Origin: Pleurocapsa minor GSE-CHR-MK 17-07R
Lineage (GTDB): Bacteria > Chloroflexota > Anaerolineae > Aggregatilineales > Phototrophicaceae
DNA: 64,000 bases
Assembly: GCA_019359125.1 (NCBI GenBank)
Contig: JAHHHY010000002.1
Span: 310,001-374,000, forward strand
Direction: 5' to 3'
Positions 55,287-64,000 of the stretch are shown here, one piece after another (within the stretch, counting starts at the first letter, position 1; each line of letters opens with the position of its first letter). The notes under the pieces are model-generated. The model saw nothing but the letters and a program-made list of their open reading frames with translations, was not told the DNA's origin and did not search any database. The translations under genes were made by a program, and so were the position numbers.

Positions 55287-55330
55287 AAAAAGAGGCGTCC
55301 CCTGAATCCAGGCGACGCCTCTTTTGTTTT
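55287..55330. terminator. Bidirectional terminator between prmA and ftsH
   Basis: AAAAGAGGCGTC (55288-55299) pairs with GACGCCTCTTTT (55314-55325), followed by GTTTT on the plus strand and preceded by A-runs for the minus strand. It serves the convergent prmA and ftsH genes. Confidence 0.9.
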
Positions 55331-55345
55331 ACAGATGTGCCGCGA

Positions 55346-57403
55346 TTACTGCGAGGACGCGGACTCGTCTTTGTTGACTTCGCCAGCGGTGACGACATCG
55401 CCGTTGACGCTGAATTCGCGTTCGAACAGGTCGGCGGGCGAGTCGGTGCTCGGTTCCAGGCCCATCAGCTCCAGCACGCGGGAACGATTGACGATCTCGG
55501 TCTTGAGCAGTTCCTGTGTCAGGGCTTCCAGCTTGTCGCGGTTTTCGCTCACGACGACGCGTGTGCGGCTGTACATATCATCCACGATGCGGCGCACCTC
55601 GGTGTCGATGGCGGCGGCCGTCTGCTCGCTGTAGTTGCGCCCCTGCGAGAGCGAGTAGCCGAGGAACGGCTGGCGCTCGTCTTCGCCAAAGTTCAGCGGG
55701 CCGATGGCTTCGCTCATGCCGAACTGCGACACCATCCGGCGGGCCATGCTGGTCACGCGACGCAGGTCGTCCGACGCGCCCGTGGTGATCTCGCCGATCA
55801 TGACATCTTCGGCAGCGCGACCGCCCAGCAGCACCATCATCTGGCTCATCAGATAGCCACGCGGATAGTTGCGGCGTTCGTCATCGGGCAGCATGGCGGT
55901 GACGCCCAGCGCCTGGCCACGCGGCACAATCGACACCTTCAGCACGGGGTCTGCGCCCGGCGTCAGGGCTGCCATCAGCGCGTGTCCTGCCTCATGATAG
56001 GCCACCACCGTGCGCTCCTGCAGGTTCGACAGCGGCGGGCTCTGGTTGCCCAGCACGATGCGGTCGAAAGCATCCAGGAAGTCCTTCATGGTGATCTTCT
56101 TGCGGTTGTTGCGCGCAGCGGTGAGCGCAGCCTCGTTGGCCAGGTTGGCCAGGTCGGCACCGCTGAAGCCAATCGTCGCCTTGCTCAGGTCCTTCAGGTT
56201 GATATCCGGGGCCAGCGGCTTGCCACGCGTGTGCACCTTCAGCGTCGCCTCACGGCCAGACCGGTCGGGTAGGGCGACGGTCACCTGGCGGTCGAAACGG
56301 CCAGGGCGCAGAAGCGCCGGGTCCAGCACGTCCGGACGGTTGGTGGCCGCCATCACGATCACGCTTTCGGTCTGGTCGAAGCCGTCCATTTCAGACAGCA
56401 TCTGGTTCAGCGTCTGTTCGCGTTCGTCATTGCCACCGCCCAGGCCTGCGCCACGCTGGCGGCCCACGGCGTCAATTTCGTCGATGAAGACGATGCTGGG
56501 CGCGGCGGCTTTCGCCTTCGAGAACAGGTCGCGCACGCGGCTGGCGCCGACACCAACGAACATCTCGACAAATTCAGACGCCGAAATGCTGAAGAACGCC
56601 ACATTCGCTTCGCCGGCCACAGCGCGGGCCAGCAGCGTCTTGCCAGTGCCCGGAGGGCCAACCAGCAGCACACCGCGCGGGATACGTGCACCCAGCGCAA
56701 TATACTTTTCAGGCTCCTTCAGGAAATCGACGATTTCGGTCAGTTCGCTCTTGGCGGTGTCCTGGCCAGCCACATCGACAAACTTGATCTGCGGGCGCTC
56801 TTTGGTGTACTCACGGGCATTGGTGCGGCCGAAGCCGAACACGTTGCCCGCCTGGCGCTGCGCGCGCCGCGTCTGCCAGATAATCAGGCCGAACAGCAGC
56901 ACCAGCGGTCCCCAGTTCAGCAGGAACAGCAGAATCTGGTTCGGCTGCACCATTTGCGCGATGACGGTCACGCCATTTTCACGCAGGATCGGCGCCAGTT
57001 CCGGATCTGAAATCGGCAGCAGCGTCGTCGTGAAACTGGCGCTGGTGCGCTGGGTAACGCCCTGTGCCAGCAGCGGCGAGCCTTCCGGCGGGAAGGTCGT
57101 CGGGGTGACGAAGCGCCCCTGCGCCGACTGGTCCTGCAGCACCACCTGGCTCACATTACCGGCCAGTACCTGCTCGTAGAAGAACGAGTAGGGTACGGCG
57201 ACCGGATCGGTGCCAGACAACGTGCCCACCATGTCTGGCAGGCGGGAGAGGCTCCACAACAGCAGCAGCCCGATCAGCACCAGCCACGTCCAGCGCGGCA
57301 GGTTGAACGGGAAACGAGGCGGCTCTGGAGGGCCACCCTGCGGCTTGTTGTGATCATTCGGGTCGCCCGGTTTTTTGGGCGGCGGGTTATTTGGGGGGAA
57401 CAT
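55346..57403 (-). CDS. ftsH: ATP-dependent zinc metalloprotease FtsH
   Basis: A 685-residue membrane AAA+ protease for quality control of membrane and short-lived proteins. A Pro/Asn-rich N-terminus precedes TM1 (~38-55), the periplasmic domain, and TM2 (~157-176). AAA+ motifs follow: Walker A GPPGTGKT near 249-256, Walker [16 protein letters not shown], and the SRH. The zinc site H470-E-x-x-H474 completes the set. The Pro-rich leader is longer than in E. coli FtsH. It lies upstream of xylB's stop on the same strand and has no linked substrates. Confidence 0.98.
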   Translation of the reverse strand: MFPPNNPPPKKPGDPNDHNKPQGGPPEPPRFPFNLPRWTWLVLIGLLLLWSLSRLPDMVGTLSGTDPVAVPYSFFYEQVLAGNVSQVVLQDQSAQGRFVTPTTFPPEGSPLLAQGVTQRTSASFTTTLLPISDPELAPILRENGVTVIAQMVQPNQILLFLLNWGPLVLLFGLIIWQTRRAQRQAGNVFGFGRTNAREYTKERPQIKFVDVAGQDTAKSELTEIVDFLKEPEKYIALGARIPRGVLLVGPPGTGKTLLARAVAGEANVAFFSISASEFVEMFVGVGASRVRDLFSKAKAAAPSIVFIDEIDAVGRQRGAGLGGGNDEREQTLNQMLSEMDGFDQTESVIVMAATNRPDVLDPALLRPGRFDRQVTVALPDRSGREATLKVHTRGKPLAPDINLKDLSKATIGFSGADLANLANEAALTAARNNRKKITMKDFLDAFDRIVLGNQSPPLSNLQERTVVAYHEAGHALMAALTPGADPVLKVSIVPRGQALGVTAMLPDDERRNYPRGYLMSQMMVLLGGRAAEDVMIGEITTGASDDLRRVTSMARRMVSQFGMSEAIGPLNFGEDERQPFLGYSLSQGRNYSEQTAAAIDTEVRRIVDDMYSRTRVVVSENRDKLEALTQELLKTEIVNRSRVLELMGLEPSTDSPADLFEREFSVNGDVVTAGEVNKDESASSQ

Positions 57404-57452
57404 GCATGTCCCTTCAACTATACGAGAATAGATGCATGTTACCCCAGCCGTA

Positions 57453-58934
57453 TTAGATTCGCGTAAATGTTTCCTTCAATACGGGATAGAGTGAGCGATA
57501 CAGTGCATAAGGACGCTCATACTCGCCGGCCTGGGCCGATGGCCCCGTCTCGTCGGTGACCTGCACCATCGCTGCACAGGCGCTTTCTGCATCCGCATAC
57601 ACACCCGCGCCCACAGCCGCCAGAATCGCCGCGCCGAATGCGCCGCCTTCGGTGGTGCTGGTGCGGGCCAGCGGCGCATTCAGCACGTCAGCCAGAATCT
57701 GCCGCCACAGCGGGCTTTTTGCACCGCCGCCGCTGACGCGCACCTGGCGCACGTCCATGTGGGCGGCTTTCATCAGCTCGAAGCTGTCGCGCAGGCCAAA
57801 GCTGACGCCTTCCAGCACAGCGCGCGTCATGTGGGCCTTGCTGTGGCGCGTCGTCAGGCCGATGAATGCGCCGCGCGCCAGCGGGTCGGGATGCGGGGTG
57901 CGTTCGCCGGTCAGATAGGGCAGGAAATATAGTCCCTCGCTGCCCGCGGGAATCTCCGCCGCCTGCGCCACGAGCGCATCGAACGACTCTCCCGGTGCCA
58001 GCGTGTCGCGATACCATTGCAGGCTGCCTGCCGCGCTCAGCATCACGCCCATGAAATGCCATGCGCCGGGCGCGGCATGGCAGAACGCATGCAGCAGGCC
58101 GTCCGGCTCAAAGGCGTAGCGCGAGAGCGGCGCAAACACGACGCCGCTCGTGCCCACCGACAGCCCGATAATCCCCTCGCTGACTGCGCCTACACCGACG
58201 GCACCCGCGGCCTGGTCGCCACCGCCGCCCACTACAGGTGTGCCCGCGCGCAGTCCGGTCAGCAGTGCGGCCTCCTCACTTACAACGCCCGCGATTTCCG
58301 TGCCTTCCACCAGCCGGGGCAGCCAGTCGTGCGGGATATTCAGCGCGTCGACCACCTCCATCGACCAGCGCCGGTTCGCCACGTCCAGCAGCAGCGTGCC
58401 GGATGCGTCGCTCATATCCATCGCGTAATCGCCCGTGAGCTGGTAGCGTAGATAATCTTTGGGCAGCAGGAAATGGGCGGCACGGGCGTAGACTTCCGGC
58501 TCGTGCTGCTGCACCCACAGCAGCTTCGGCGCGGTGAAGCCGGTCAGCGCACGGTTCCCCGTCAGCGCGATCAATCGGCTAAGTCCCAGTCGGGCGGTAA
58601 TCTCGTCGCACTGGGCCTGGGTGCGCTGGTCATTCCACAGGATGGCTGGGCGCAGCACCGCGCCGGACGCGTCCTGAAGCACCAGCCCGTGCATCTGTCC
58701 GGTCAGGCCGACGGCAGCGATATCCGCGCCTGTCAGCCCGCTGGCGGCCAGTGCGCTGCGGATGCTGGCGACGATGCCGTCCCACCAGTCGGCCGGGTTT
58801 TGCTCGCTCCACAGCGGCTTCGGCTGGCTGATCGGCTGCGCGGTGGTATGCGATGCGACCACGCGGCCCGTGTGCTCGACAATCAGGGCTTTGGCACCGG
58901 TGGTGCTGATATCCAGTCCCAGAAGAAAGGTCAT
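57453..58934 (-). CDS. xylB: Xylulokinase
   Basis: A 493-residue FGGY-family carbohydrate kinase. FLLGLDISTTGAKALIV is the phosphate-1 loop, GLTGQMHGLVLQ and PAILWNDQRT form the xylulose site, GGGGDQAAGAVGVG is phosphate 2, and VSGGGAKSPLWRQILADV is the adenosine block. GQMHG and the LWNDQRT pattern are those of XylB. It phosphorylates D-xylulose for the pentose phosphate pathway. No xylA or transporter is present here. GGGAGG precedes the ATG. Confidence 0.93.
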   Translation of the reverse strand: MTFLLGLDISTTGAKALIVEHTGRVVASHTTAQPISQPKPLWSEQNPADWWDGIVASIRSALAASGLTGADIAAVGLTGQMHGLVLQDASGAVLRPAILWNDQRTQAQCDEITARLGLSRLIALTGNRALTGFTAPKLLWVQQHEPEVYARAAHFLLPKDYLRYQLTGDYAMDMSDASGTLLLDVANRRWSMEVVDALNIPHDWLPRLVEGTEIAGVVSEEAALLTGLRAGTPVVGGGGDQAAGAVGVGAVSEGIIGLSVGTSGVVFAPLSRYAFEPDGLLHAFCHAAPGAWHFMGVMLSAAGSLQWYRDTLAPGESFDALVAQAAEIPAGSEGLYFLPYLTGERTPHPDPLARGAFIGLTTRHSKAHMTRAVLEGVSFGLRDSFELMKAAHMDVRQVRVSGGGAKSPLWRQILADVLNAPLARTSTTEGGAFGAAILAAVGAGVYADAESACAAMVQVTDETGPSAQAGEYERPYALYRSLYPVLKETFTRI

Positions 58935-58999
58935 TGTTTTAGCCTCCCGAAAGGAGAATCTCTCAGAAATCCATTAAGGGGTATTGTACCCGTTCGGCG

Positions 59000-59005
59000 T
59001 ATAAT
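59000..59005 (+). promoter_or_regulatory. -10 box before the unknown 182-residue gene
   Basis: TATAAT at 59000-59005 lies 45 bp before the ATG at 59051. No convincing -35 is at 17 bp; TTAAGG at 58974-58979 is too far. Confidence 0.5.
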
Positions 59006-59050
59006 GAGGGAAATATAACAGTAATTTAACCCCTCAACAGGCGTACGCAG

Positions 59051-59599
59051 ATGACCGATGATCGCACCATTCCATCACGACCGACGACAACCCGCGGCGA
59101 CGGCCTCGTCAAAGATCCGCCTGCGATTCTGGGGCAGTATTTCGCCAAGGAAATCGACCTCGACCGCGAGCTGACGGCGCGCTTTGGCAGTGTGCCGCTG
59201 TTGTCACAGTTTCACGCCCGCGTCAGCGGCACCCGCGTGAAGCGCGCCACCGCCATGCTGACCGCGCAGGATGGGTCTGTCTCCATGCGCGTGGAGATGG
59301 ATGCCACTCGCAGTGCCATGTTTGTCTTCACGACAGGCGGGATGCTGAGCCTGGGGTTCACGCCCACGCGCCTGAGCGATATGGACCGCGCCGCCTGGCT
59401 CAAGGCCATGCGCGGTGATGACCCGCTGGTGTTTTTGTGGGGGGCGCTGCGCTGGGAACAGGACTATCTGCTGTTTTCCAGGCAGAAGCATTTCACCACG
59501 CTGTTCGCGTTTTCTGCGCGCCAGACCGAAGCGGCGGCCCGTCTGACCGGTGACGTGACGGAAAAGCTGGTGTCGTGGCTGGAAAAAATGTGGGGGTAG
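59051..59599 (+). CDS. Conserved-looking protein of unknown function
   Basis: A 182-residue soluble protein that I do not recognise. The first ~20 residues are disordered and basic. The rest is mixed alpha/beta with an LLSQFHARVSGTRVKRATAM strand-rich block, an amphipathic stretch GLTPTRLSDMDRAAWLKAM-like, and WGALRWEQDYLLFSRQKHF near residues 118-140. Codon use matches the neighbours, a -10 box precedes it and a terminator follows, so it is probably a real gene. It is divergent from xylB, and nothing links them functionally. Confidence 0.65.
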   Translation: MTDDRTIPSRPTTTRGDGLVKDPPAILGQYFAKEIDLDRELTARFGSVPLLSQFHARVSGTRVKRATAMLTAQDGSVSMRVEMDATRSAMFVFTTGGMLSLGFTPTRLSDMDRAAWLKAMRGDDPLVFLWGALRWEQDYLLFSRQKHFTTLFAFSARQTEAAARLTGDVTEKLVSWLEKMWG

Positions 59600-59630
59600 G
59601 GCGGTTTATAGCGGCGTATCAGTAAATGAT

Positions 59631-59658
59631 GCGGGCGAGGTCTGTTGGCCTCGCCCGC
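59631..59658. terminator. Terminator between the unknown gene and der
   Basis: GCGGGCGAGG (59631-59640) pairs perfectly with CCTCGCCCGC (59649-59658), with an 8-nt loop and a T-rich region to the right. Convergent genes. Confidence 0.8.
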
Positions 59659-59665
59659 GCTGTGT

Positions 59666-61045
59666 TTATTTGTCTTTGATGCCTTCACGGGCGCGGAAGC
59701 TCATGCGGATGGGCGTGCCGTGGAAGGGGAATTCGCGGCGAATCTGGTTTTCCAGATAGCGCCGATACGTGAAATGCACCAGCTTGGGGTCATTCACGTG
59801 GAACAGCATCAGCGGCGGCGCAGTCGATACCTGCGACGCATACAGGATCTTCAGGCGGCGCGAGCCACGAATCGGCGGCGTGTGGTTGTGCATGGCATCG
59901 CGCAGAATCTTGTTCAGCGCGCTGGTGGGCACGCGCAGATAGCGGCCTTCATACACTTCCTTGGCTGTTTCCAGCACTTCATGAATACGCTGGCCGGTGA
60001 GCACGCTGATGAACAGGATCGGCGGGTCGGGCAGGAAGTTGAAGCGGTCTTTCATCTGCTGCTGGAATTCGTGCAGCGTGTGGCTGTCTTTTTCCAGCGC
60101 GTCCCACTTGTTCACGATCAGCACGATGCTCTTGCCCGCGTCCAGGATGTAGCCCGCGATATGCGCGTCCTGGTCGGTGATGCCTTCGACGGCGTCGATC
60201 ATCAGCAGGGCGACGTCGCAGCGTTCCACCGCGTCCATCGAGCGAATCACGCTGAATTTTTCCACGCCAGGCGTGATCTTCCCGCGGCGGCGGATGCCTG
60301 CGGTGTCGATCAGCGTGACTTTTTCGCCGTGAAACATCAGCTCACTGTCGATGGCGTCACGGGTGGTGCCGGCATGATGGCTGACGATCACGCGTTCTTC
60401 GCCGAGCAGCTTGTTCACCAGGCTGCTCTTGCCCACATTTGGCCGGCCGACGATGGCGATGCGCATGTGCTGGTCTTCTTCAGGCTCGGCAGGCATCTCG
60501 ACGATTTCCTGCACCGAGTTATAGACGGCATCCAGCAGGTCGCCCACGCCAGCGCCATGAATCGCGCTGATGGCAAAGACTTCGCCCACGCCCAGCGTGT
60601 AAAACTCGACCACGTCGTCGGTCTTCTTGAAATGGTCAATCTTGTTGGCCGCGACGATGACCGGCTTCTCGCTGCGGCGCAGAATCTCGGCAATTTCCTC
60701 GTCGGCGGCGGTGATGCCCGTCAGGCCGTCGGTGACCATGACGATGACATCGGCGTCTTCAACCGCCAGCAGGGCCTGCGCCTTGATCTGCGGCACGAAC
60801 TCGATACTGCCCTCACTGAGGGGATTTTCATCGCGCGTACCCTTCGGCTGATACACTTCGATACCACCGGTATCGACTACCCGAAAGAGCGCCCCGCGCC
60901 ACTCAAACTCGGCCGCCAACCTGTCACGGGTGGTGCCGGGAATCTCATCAGTGACGGCCATGCGTTCGCCCACCAGACGATTGAACAGCGAACTTTTTCC
61001 TACATTTGGTCGGCCCACCAATGCCACAAGCGGTTTCCGAGACAT
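59666..61045 (-). CDS. der: Ribosome biogenesis GTPase Der (EngA)
   Basis: A 459-residue protein with two tandem GTPase domains and a KH-like C-terminal domain. Each G domain has a G1 GRPNVGKSSL; others are DTGG or DTAG (G3), and NKID and NKWD (G4). It acts in 50S subunit assembly. ATG 61045 follows GGAGCAAGG; an earlier in-frame ATG would add 27 residues. It is about 150 bp from the cdaR stop, with the same orientation. Confidence 0.97.
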   Translation of the reverse strand: MSRKPLVALVGRPNVGKSSLFNRLVGERMAVTDEIPGTTRDRLAAEFEWRGALFRVVDTGGIEVYQPKGTRDENPLSEGSIEFVPQIKAQALLAVEDADVIVMVTDGLTGITAADEEIAEILRRSEKPVIVAANKIDHFKKTDDVVEFYTLGVGEVFAISAIHGAGVGDLLDAVYNSVQEIVEMPAEPEEDQHMRIAIVGRPNVGKSSLVNKLLGEERVIVSHHAGTTRDAIDSELMFHGEKVTLIDTAGIRRRGKITPGVEKFSVIRSMDAVERCDVALLMIDAVEGITDQDAHIAGYILDAGKSIVLIVNKWDALEKDSHTLHEFQQQMKDRFNFLPDPPILFISVLTGQRIHEVLETAKEVYEGRYLRVPTSALNKILRDAMHNHTPPIRGSRRLKILYASQVSTAPPLMLFHVNDPKLVHFTYRRYLENQIRREFPFHGTPIRMSFRAREGIKDK

Positions 61046-61197
61046 ACGACCTTGCTCCACAACTTCCCTGACGCGTATTTCAACCTGCATAAGCAAAAGC
61101 GCACCGGAGCGCGCTTTTGGCCACACATCATGAGCATTGTATCAGACGGACTGGCTTTCGTTTAGACACAGCCTGGCGACTGCCAGAGCACGGGTGC

Positions 61198-62478
61198 TTA
61201 CGGGTTACTGGTCGCCTCGATGGTCGCTTCCGGCGTGGGCGCGCTGACCTGAACCAGCACTTCCGGCGGCAGGATGCTGGCCGTGATGCCATCGTCAATT
61301 TCGGCAATCAGCGCCTGCAAACTAACCCGGTACGAGCCGACCGCCTGGAACGCGATGACATCGGCCGTGATGCGCAGCGAGGCCACATCGAGCGTATTCA
61401 GCACCGGCTGCGGGCCAGTGATAATGACCGACACCGTGGCCGAGTCTGGTGTGTAGGTCAGCCCCTGGCGGCGGCCGATCAGCTCGATGGGCACATTGTC
61501 AAACTGGCGTGTGGCCATCTGCGCCGAGATGCCAATAGTGACGCTGATTTCCGGATTGCTGATCGGCACGGCGCCTTCCAGCAGCAGCTCGATGGGCAGA
61601 TCAATCGTGAAGTCGGAGGTGCGGTTGCTCAGGTCGATCGGCTCGGTGAATACCGTGGACGACATCTCGTCTGTGGCCGGGCTGGGCAGGCTGACGTAGA
61701 CCGTCTGCGGCGAAAACTCGATCGCGCTCAGGAAATAGCCTTCCGGCAGCTCGCCCACCAGCTGCGGACGCACGTCCAGCTCCATCACGCTTTCGCTCTG
61801 TTGCAGCGCGACGGTGGCGCGCACGGTCTGCGGCACAATCTCGATGCCGGTCACGATTTCGCCGTCCACGTCCACGGGTTGCAGGCGCACATCCGTTTCA
61901 AACGTCGCCCGTTCGCGTGACAAATCCAGCGGTACCTGGGCGGCGACGACCTGCTGCACCTGGCCCTGCGGCCCGCGAATCTCGGCCTGCAAGACATCAA
62001 AGGTGACATCGACCAGCTCGACATCGGGCGGCGGTGCGGCATTGATCTGCTCGCGCACAGGCACGAACAGCGCAGCTTCCTGTTCCAGCGTGATGGTGAG
62101 CTGGCTGGGCGAGACATTGGCCACGCGCACGCCGCCCACCACGGTCGATGTCAGCGGCACGACGTGGGTGCCCGCGCCCAGGCCTTCCAGATTGGCGCGC
62201 ACCACCACATCATCGGCGGTAATCAGCGGGCGTTCGCTGGTGGGCCCGCGCAGATAGACGGTCGACAGGCTGGTCAGCGATTCCTGATTGACCACCAGCA
62301 GGCCGGTATCTGGCTGCACGCGAATCGGCACGCGTTCGGTCAGCCGCCATTCCGAAATGGGGTCATTCTGCAAAATGGCGACCATCCACAACAGGAACGC
62401 CAGGGCGATACATCCCAGAAACCAGAAGATGTTATCGACGACCAGTTTGCGCCAGTGACGGGGTGGTTGCAGCATCAC
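61198..62478 (-). CDS. cdaR: YbbR-domain protein CdaR, regulator of CdaA
   Basis: A 426-residue protein with one N-terminal membrane helix (WFLGCIALAFLLWMVAIL, ~14-31) and four or more extracytoplasmic YbbR repeats, each a beta-rich ~80-residue unit with a V-x-G-P/x-x-V element. It modulates diadenylate cyclase in other bacteria. Its start overlaps the cdaA stop by 4 nt, which supports the pairing. The Pro/Glu/Thr end (VSAPTPEATIEATSNP) is disordered. Confidence 0.88.
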   Translation of the reverse strand: MMLQPPRHWRKLVVDNIFWFLGCIALAFLLWMVAILQNDPISEWRLTERVPIRVQPDTGLLVVNQESLTSLSTVYLRGPTSERPLITADDVVVRANLEGLGAGTHVVPLTSTVVGGVRVANVSPSQLTITLEQEAALFVPVREQINAAPPPDVELVDVTFDVLQAEIRGPQGQVQQVVAAQVPLDLSRERATFETDVRLQPVDVDGEIVTGIEIVPQTVRATVALQQSESVMELDVRPQLVGELPEGYFLSAIEFSPQTVYVSLPSPATDEMSSTVFTEPIDLSNRTSDFTIDLPIELLLEGAVPISNPEISVTIGISAQMATRQFDNVPIELIGRRQGLTYTPDSATVSVIITGPQPVLNTLDVASLRITADVIAFQAVGSYRVSLQALIAEIDDGITASILPPEVLVQVSAPTPEATIEATSNP

Positions 62479-63347
62479 AGATTCTTCTGCGTTTCCTGAG
62501 TGCGGTTATTGCGGCCAGTTGCCGCCTGAATGGCCTCGCGCAGGCGGGCGACAAAGCCCAGATTGACCGGGCGTTCGCCATAATACAGGGCCGTCAGGAT
62601 GGTGCGCAGGCGGGCGCCATCCAGCTTGGTAATCAGCCGCCCGGCATTGGCGATCGAGATGCGGCCGGTTTCCTCGCTCACGACCACCACGATCACATCG
62701 CTGACTTCGCTGATGCCGATAGCCGCGCGGTGGCGCGTGCCCAGTTTCGGGCCGGTCATGTTGCGCACGCTGGATAGCGGCAGTACACAGCCCGCCGCGG
62801 CGATCAGGCCATCGCGGTTGACGATCACGGCGCCGTCATGCAGCTCGGTTTTGGGCCAGAAAATCGTGAGTAAAAGCTGGGGCGATACCTGGGCGTTCAG
62901 GCTGACGCCGGTACGCATCAGGTCCTGCAGGCCGGTGTTGCGTTCCAGCACAATCAGCGCGCCGTGGCGGCGTTCGCTCAGGCGCTCAGCAGCGGCGCTG
63001 ATGCTTTCGATCAGCACCTGGCGCTCGGCCTCTGCCGGGGTGCGGTTGAACCACAGGCCGGTGCGCCCCAGACGATCCAGCACGCGGCGCAACTCTGGCT
63101 GGAAGATGACCGGGATAGCGATCGCCAGCACTGTCAGCAGGTTGGTGAGCAGATATTGCAGCGCGGTGAAATTAAACAGCGCAGACACCAGCGCCAGCCC
63201 GCCCAGCAGCACCACCATGCCGCGGATGAGCGTCATGGCCTGGGTGCCGCGCAGCACCAGCGACACGATGAAGAACAGGATGGCGACGATCAGCACATCT
63301 GCGAGAGCGTTGAGCGAAAAGTTTTGCAGCGCGTACTGAAAATCCAA
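62475..63347 (-). CDS. cdaA: Diadenylate cyclase CdaA (DisA_N family)
   Basis: A 290-residue membrane enzyme that makes c-di-AMP from two ATP. Three N-terminal helices (~15-80) are followed by the DAC domain. The conserved D-G-A motif is at 171-173 (ELHDGAVIV) and R-H-R at 205-207 (GTRHRAAIG). Both are catalytic in the family. The layout matches CdaA rather than DisA or CdaS. It overlaps cdaR by 4 nt. No glmM, which often follows, is seen on this edge. Confidence 0.95.
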   Translation of the reverse strand: MDFQYALQNFSLNALADVLIVAILFFIVSLVLRGTQAMTLIRGMVVLLGGLALVSALFNFTALQYLLTNLLTVLAIAIPVIFQPELRRVLDRLGRTGLWFNRTPAEAERQVLIESISAAAERLSERRHGALIVLERNTGLQDLMRTGVSLNAQVSPQLLLTIFWPKTELHDGAVIVNRDGLIAAAGCVLPLSSVRNMTGPKLGTRHRAAIGISEVSDVIVVVVSEETGRISIANAGRLITKLDGARLRTILTALYYGERPVNLGFVARLREAIQAATGRNNRTQETQKNL

Positions 63348-63362
63348 GCGTCGTCCTGTGTG

Positions 63363-64000
63363 CTAGCCGCCCAGCTGGGCAAGCAGTTTACGATAGTCGT
63401 CCATGCGGTCCGGGTTGAGCGCGATGATCTGGCGGATGGTGCCGGCTGCCTCGCGGTGATTGCCCGCCTGAAGCTGAAGCTCGCCCAGCGCGTCCAGCTG
63501 CTTGATGGCATCCACGCGGCGCTGAAGCTGTTTGTAAATCGAGGCCAGGCGCGAGCGCAGTCCGGTATCCTGCGGATACACGGTCACCAGCTCCTCCAGC
63601 AGTTGCACGATGCGGTTGACCTGCTTCAGGCGCGCATAGATGCCCAGCAGCTTGTCCAGGCGGCGAATCGCCTCGATGGCGTTGCCCTGGCGATAATTCA
63701 GGTCCACCAGCATACGGTGCGCGCGCTCGTCTTCGGGCGCCAGCGCGATGATTTCCTCGTATGTCTTCTGCACGCGGCGCAGATCCAGGCGCGTCAGGTC
63801 GATATCGGCCAGGCGGTGCTTGATGCGCACGATCTTCTCGCTGGAGGCATTCACCTTGGTGGCGATACGCTCGGCCAGCGCGTAGGTATCGCGTGACTGC
63901 TCGAAATTGCCCAGCTGATGATGCGCGTCGGCCAGGTCGATGTACTGGTCCAGCACCTCGTCCCAGCGTTCCTCGCTCTCCAGCAGCTCGATCAGGCTTT
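63363..64000 (-). CDS. TPR-repeat protein, N-terminus cut by window edge
   Basis: The visible 212 residues (the frame continues unbroken from 64000) end at the stop at 63363. They consist almost wholly of about five ~34-residue TPR-like units, such as DLADAHHQLGNFEQSRDTYA, TYEEIIALAPEDERAHRML and GELQLQAGNHREAAGTIRQI. The missing start lies further right. It lies 15 bp upstream of cdaA on the same strand, so it is likely cotranscribed, though its role with c-di-AMP is unknown. Confidence 0.8.
   Translation of the reverse strand, partial: SLIELLESEERWDEVLDQYIDLADAHHQLGNFEQSRDTYALAERIATKVNASSEKIVRIKHRLADIDLTRLDLRRVQKTYEEIIALAPEDERAHRMLVDLNYRQGNAIEAIRRLDKLLGIYARLKQVNRIVQLLEELVTVYPQDTGLRSRLASIYKQLQRRVDAIKQLDALGELQLQAGNHREAAGTIRQIIALNPDRMDDYRKLLAQLGG

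Noticed and set aside
59645-61165. 506-codon plus-strand frame
   Set aside because: Antisense to der, whose two GTPase domains are intact.

Overview
The window is about 60% G+C, densely coded on both strands, and reads as a chromosomal segment of a free-living bacterium. Several things point to a member of the Chloroflexota (Anaerolineae-like): the FtsZ/FtsA/FtsQ-MurB-MurC-MurG-FtsW block, a four-S1-domain ribosomal protein S1, an HrcA repressor, a CdaA/YbbR pair, a three-subunit acyl-CoA carboxylase, and abundant palindromic intergenic repeats. The phylum call is inference from gene content and protein style; no rRNA gene is present to confirm it, and I see no tRNA gene, CRISPR array or insertion sequence.

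Layout. 1-7.2 kb: start of a CYTH-like gene, a secreted TAP-type hydrolase, a divergent TetR/MFS efflux pair with clear operators, P5C dehydrogenase, and a THUMP-like methyltransferase. 7.2-22.3 kb: a division and cell wall (dcw) cluster split into two divergent arms. The minus arm is ftsW-murG-cvpA-like-murC-murB-ftsQ-ftsA-ftsZ. The plus arm is rsmH, then ftsL-like, ftsI-like PBP and mraY. Three accessory minus-strand genes (AraC regulator, VOC protein, DUF1801 protein) sit inside the plus arm. mraZ, murD, murE, murF and ddl are absent here. 22.3-32 kb: rpsA, a phosphoribosyltransferase, an O-antigen-ligase-like protein, queG, ybaK, a PrsW protease fused to a cNMP-binding-like domain, hrcA, trxA, a Uma2 protein and an HpcH/HpaI aldolase. 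32-36 kb: carboxyltransferase, biotin carboxylase and biotin carrier genes in one operon. 36-45 kb: GT-C membrane glycosyltransferases, small membrane proteins, a CHAD protein, a large unknown membrane protein, a second Uma2 protein and an SDR. 45.3-50.1 kb: an A+T-rich CBS/HEPN-like/DUF gene downstream of an orphan sensor kinase, then a secreted beta-propeller-like protein. 50.5-55.3 kb: grpE-dnaK-dnaJ-prmA. 55.3-64 kb: ftsH, xylB, an unknown gene, der, cdaR-cdaA and a truncated TPR gene.

How the genes work together. The dcw genes supply lipid I/II synthesis, septal PBP and divisome proteins. The chaperone operon, FtsH and HrcA form the protein quality-control set; HrcA is unlinked to its usual targets and no CIRCE element is visible. 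The carboxylase operon probably makes methylmalonyl-CoA or malonyl-CoA. CdaA/CdaR make and control c-di-AMP.

Most unusual items. The best candidate for something undescribed is the 570-residue A+T-rich gene at 45346-47058, which combines CBS repeats, an Rx4H HEPN-like motif, and domains resembling DUF7662 and DUF4268. Others are the PrsW-cNMP fusion, the operator placed between the -35 and -10 of the MFS promoter, the 95-nt ftsW/murG overlap, and three kinds of palindromic repeat: a 26-bp inverted repeat at 5831-5990, two heptad hairpin elements, and a 58-bp near-perfect palindrome cluster.
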